Positions 4,250 to 5,322 of a stretch of 5,322 nt of DNA are shown piece after piece; positions within the stretch are counted from its first letter, which is position 1, and each line of letters begins with the position of its first letter. This DNA comes from an uncultured Clostridia bacterium. Its GTDB lineage: Bacteria > Bacillota > Clostridia > Oscillospirales > Acutalibacteraceae. The stretch is taken from assembly GCA_946186535.1 (NCBI GenBank), contig CAMHNT010000154.1, positions 1 through 5,322 on the forward strand. The letters run 5' to 3'. The position numbers and the translations under genes were made by a program. Under the pieces are notes generated by a model. That model searched no databases. It saw only the letters and a list, made by a program, of their open reading frames with translations, and had not been told where the DNA came from.

Positions 4250-5322
4250 ATGCAGATCAACAGTATTTTTAAAAAACAGCCCCCGAAAAACGAAAGTCCG
4301 AACGAGTCGGAGCAGCCAAAAGCAAAAACAAAATTTTCTCTTATGATATGGCTTTCAATCTGCTTCTTCGGGCTGTCGGCGATTATTCTCATCATGATGT
4401 GGATATTTCAGACAGTATTGTTCGGAAGCTTCTACAAAGCAATAAAAACAAAAAATCTCACAACATGTGCAAAGAACATAGAAACCAATATCGGCGACGC
4501 CGAAATCAAAAGCCTGATCGATATCATCGGCGGACAGAACGATATGTGCGTCTCACTTTTTTCATACGACGGTATCAGCAGTTTCAACGAAATACACTCG
4601 GCATTCGTCGTTCCGTCCAGCTCCATAGAATCACTGAGTCAGGAGGAACTGAGAAGCTATTCCCTTGATGCGACAAAAAACAACGGAACCGTTATCACAA
4701 TATCCGAAAACACTTCGTTAAATTCTTTTAATTTTGAAAATACGGATTCGGAAAACTCCGACGAAAAAGAGAATAACTTAGTAGGAATCGATTCGGTCTT
4801 TGAAAAAAACAAAACAGAAAGCATGATCTATGCGACTATGTTCAGCGACAAAGCCGGAAACGAATATCTCCTCCTTCTCAACGCAATAGTTTCCCCTACC
4901 GAAAGCACTGTCCAGACATTGAAATATCAAATGAAGATCATAACCTTCACTCTTCTTGTGATTTCAATAATCATTTCGACAATCTTCTCACAGCTGATAG
5001 CAAAACCGATTGAAAACATAAACAACTCAGCGAAGGAGCTTGCCGAAGGAAACTATGACGTTGTCTTCAAAGGAAAAGGATACAAAGAGGTCGAACAGCT
5101 CAGCGAAACCCTGAACTACGCCACGAGCGAGCTTTCCCAGGTCGACCAGATGCGGAAAGACCTCATCGCAAACGTTTCCCACGACCTCAGAACTCCTCTC
5201 ACGCTCATCACGGGCTACGGCGAAGTCATGCGCGATATCCCCGGAGAAAACACGTCCGAGAACATTCAGATCATCATTGACGAAGCGACTCGCCTGAGCA
5301 GTCTCGTAAGCGACCTGATTGA
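4250..5322 (+). CDS. Membrane sensor histidine kinase, partial (3' end beyond window)
   Basis: The frame is open from the ATG at 4250 to the window edge, giving 357 residues of a longer protein. In order it shows a basic, Pro/Lys/Glu-rich cytoplasmic tail (1-30), a first membrane helix (about 31-56), an extracytoplasmic segment of about 170 residues, a second helix (about 229-249), a HAMP linker (about 250-300, with P253 and ELAEGNYD) and a HisKA domain with the H-box NVSHDLRTPL, putting the phosphorylated histidine at H311. The N, G1 and G2 ATP-binding boxes lie past the window. The outer segment resembles no sensor domain I recognise and has a Ser/Asn/Glu-rich stretch near 150-185. The start is 8 nt after the regulator stop. 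An in-frame GTG at 4238, overlapping that stop as GTGA, could add four residues; GAGG (4233-4236) is 13 nt from the ATG but only 1 nt from the GTG. Confidence 0.95.
   Translation, partial: MQINSIFKKQPPKNESPNESEQPKAKTKFSLMIWLSICFFGLSAIILIMMWIFQTVLFGSFYKAIKTKNLTTCAKNIETNIGDAEIKSLIDIIGGQNDMCVSLFSYDGISSFNEIHSAFVVPSSSIESLSQEELRSYSLDATKNNGTVITISENTSLNSFNFENTDSENSDEKENNLVGIDSVFEKNKTESMIYATMFSDKAGNEYLLLLNAIVSPTESTVQTLKYQMKIITFTLLVISIIISTIFSQLIAKPIENINNSAKELAEGNYDVVFKGKGYKEVEQLSETLNYATSELSQVDQMRKDLIANVSHDLRTPLTLITGYGEVMRDIPGENTSENIQIIIDEATRLSSLVSDLI

Overview
The window looks like chromosomal DNA from a low-to-mid-GC Bacillota, most likely a Clostridia of the Ruminococcus/Oscillospiraceae kind. This rests on a two-subunit iron-sulfur fumarase, a Firmicutes-style trmN6-rsmI pair, an OmpR-type two-component pair, strong Shine-Dalgarno sites, a very AT-rich promoter region, and GC-rich hairpin repeats between genes of the sort common in gut Clostridia. 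The taxonomic call is inference; no rRNA or tRNA gene is present to fix it.

Layout. Positions 1-95 are a non-coding tail of three hairpins. Four genes then lie on the minus strand and read leftwards from about 3380: fumarase alpha subunit (start 3349), fumarase beta subunit (start 2209), a TrmN6-like tRNA adenine methyltransferase (start 1660) and RsmI, the 16S rRNA C1402 2'-O-methyltransferase (start 920). The last three are tightly packed (a 24-nt gap, then an ATGA overlap). The two fumarase subunits are separated by 288 bp of hairpin-rich repeats. Positions 3350-3569 are a divergent control region. To its right, on the plus strand, are an OmpR/PhoB-type response regulator (3570-4241) and a membrane histidine kinase (from 4250) that runs off the window end before its ATPase domain.

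How the parts fit. The alpha and beta polypeptides together make one [4Fe-4S] fumarate hydratase interconverting fumarate and malate. TrmN6 and RsmI modify tRNA and the ribosomal decoding site; their place behind fumarase looks like shared transcription rather than shared function. The kinase and regulator form a signalling pair of unknown stimulus.

The most notable DNA is non-coding. The divergent region holds a good promoter for the fumarase operon (TTGAAA, 17-bp spacer, TATAAT) and an extended -10 for the regulator, also 17 bp from the same hexamer, so the two promoters may share one -35 position. A perfect 12-bp palindrome, TGTGATATCACA, lies just inside the predicted regulator transcript and is a plausible operator. 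The gap inside the fumarase operon has several hairpins, including two related copies of a double-hairpin module and a perfect 12-bp tandem duplication. I found no convincing new defence or mobile system; the coding genes belong to well-known families.
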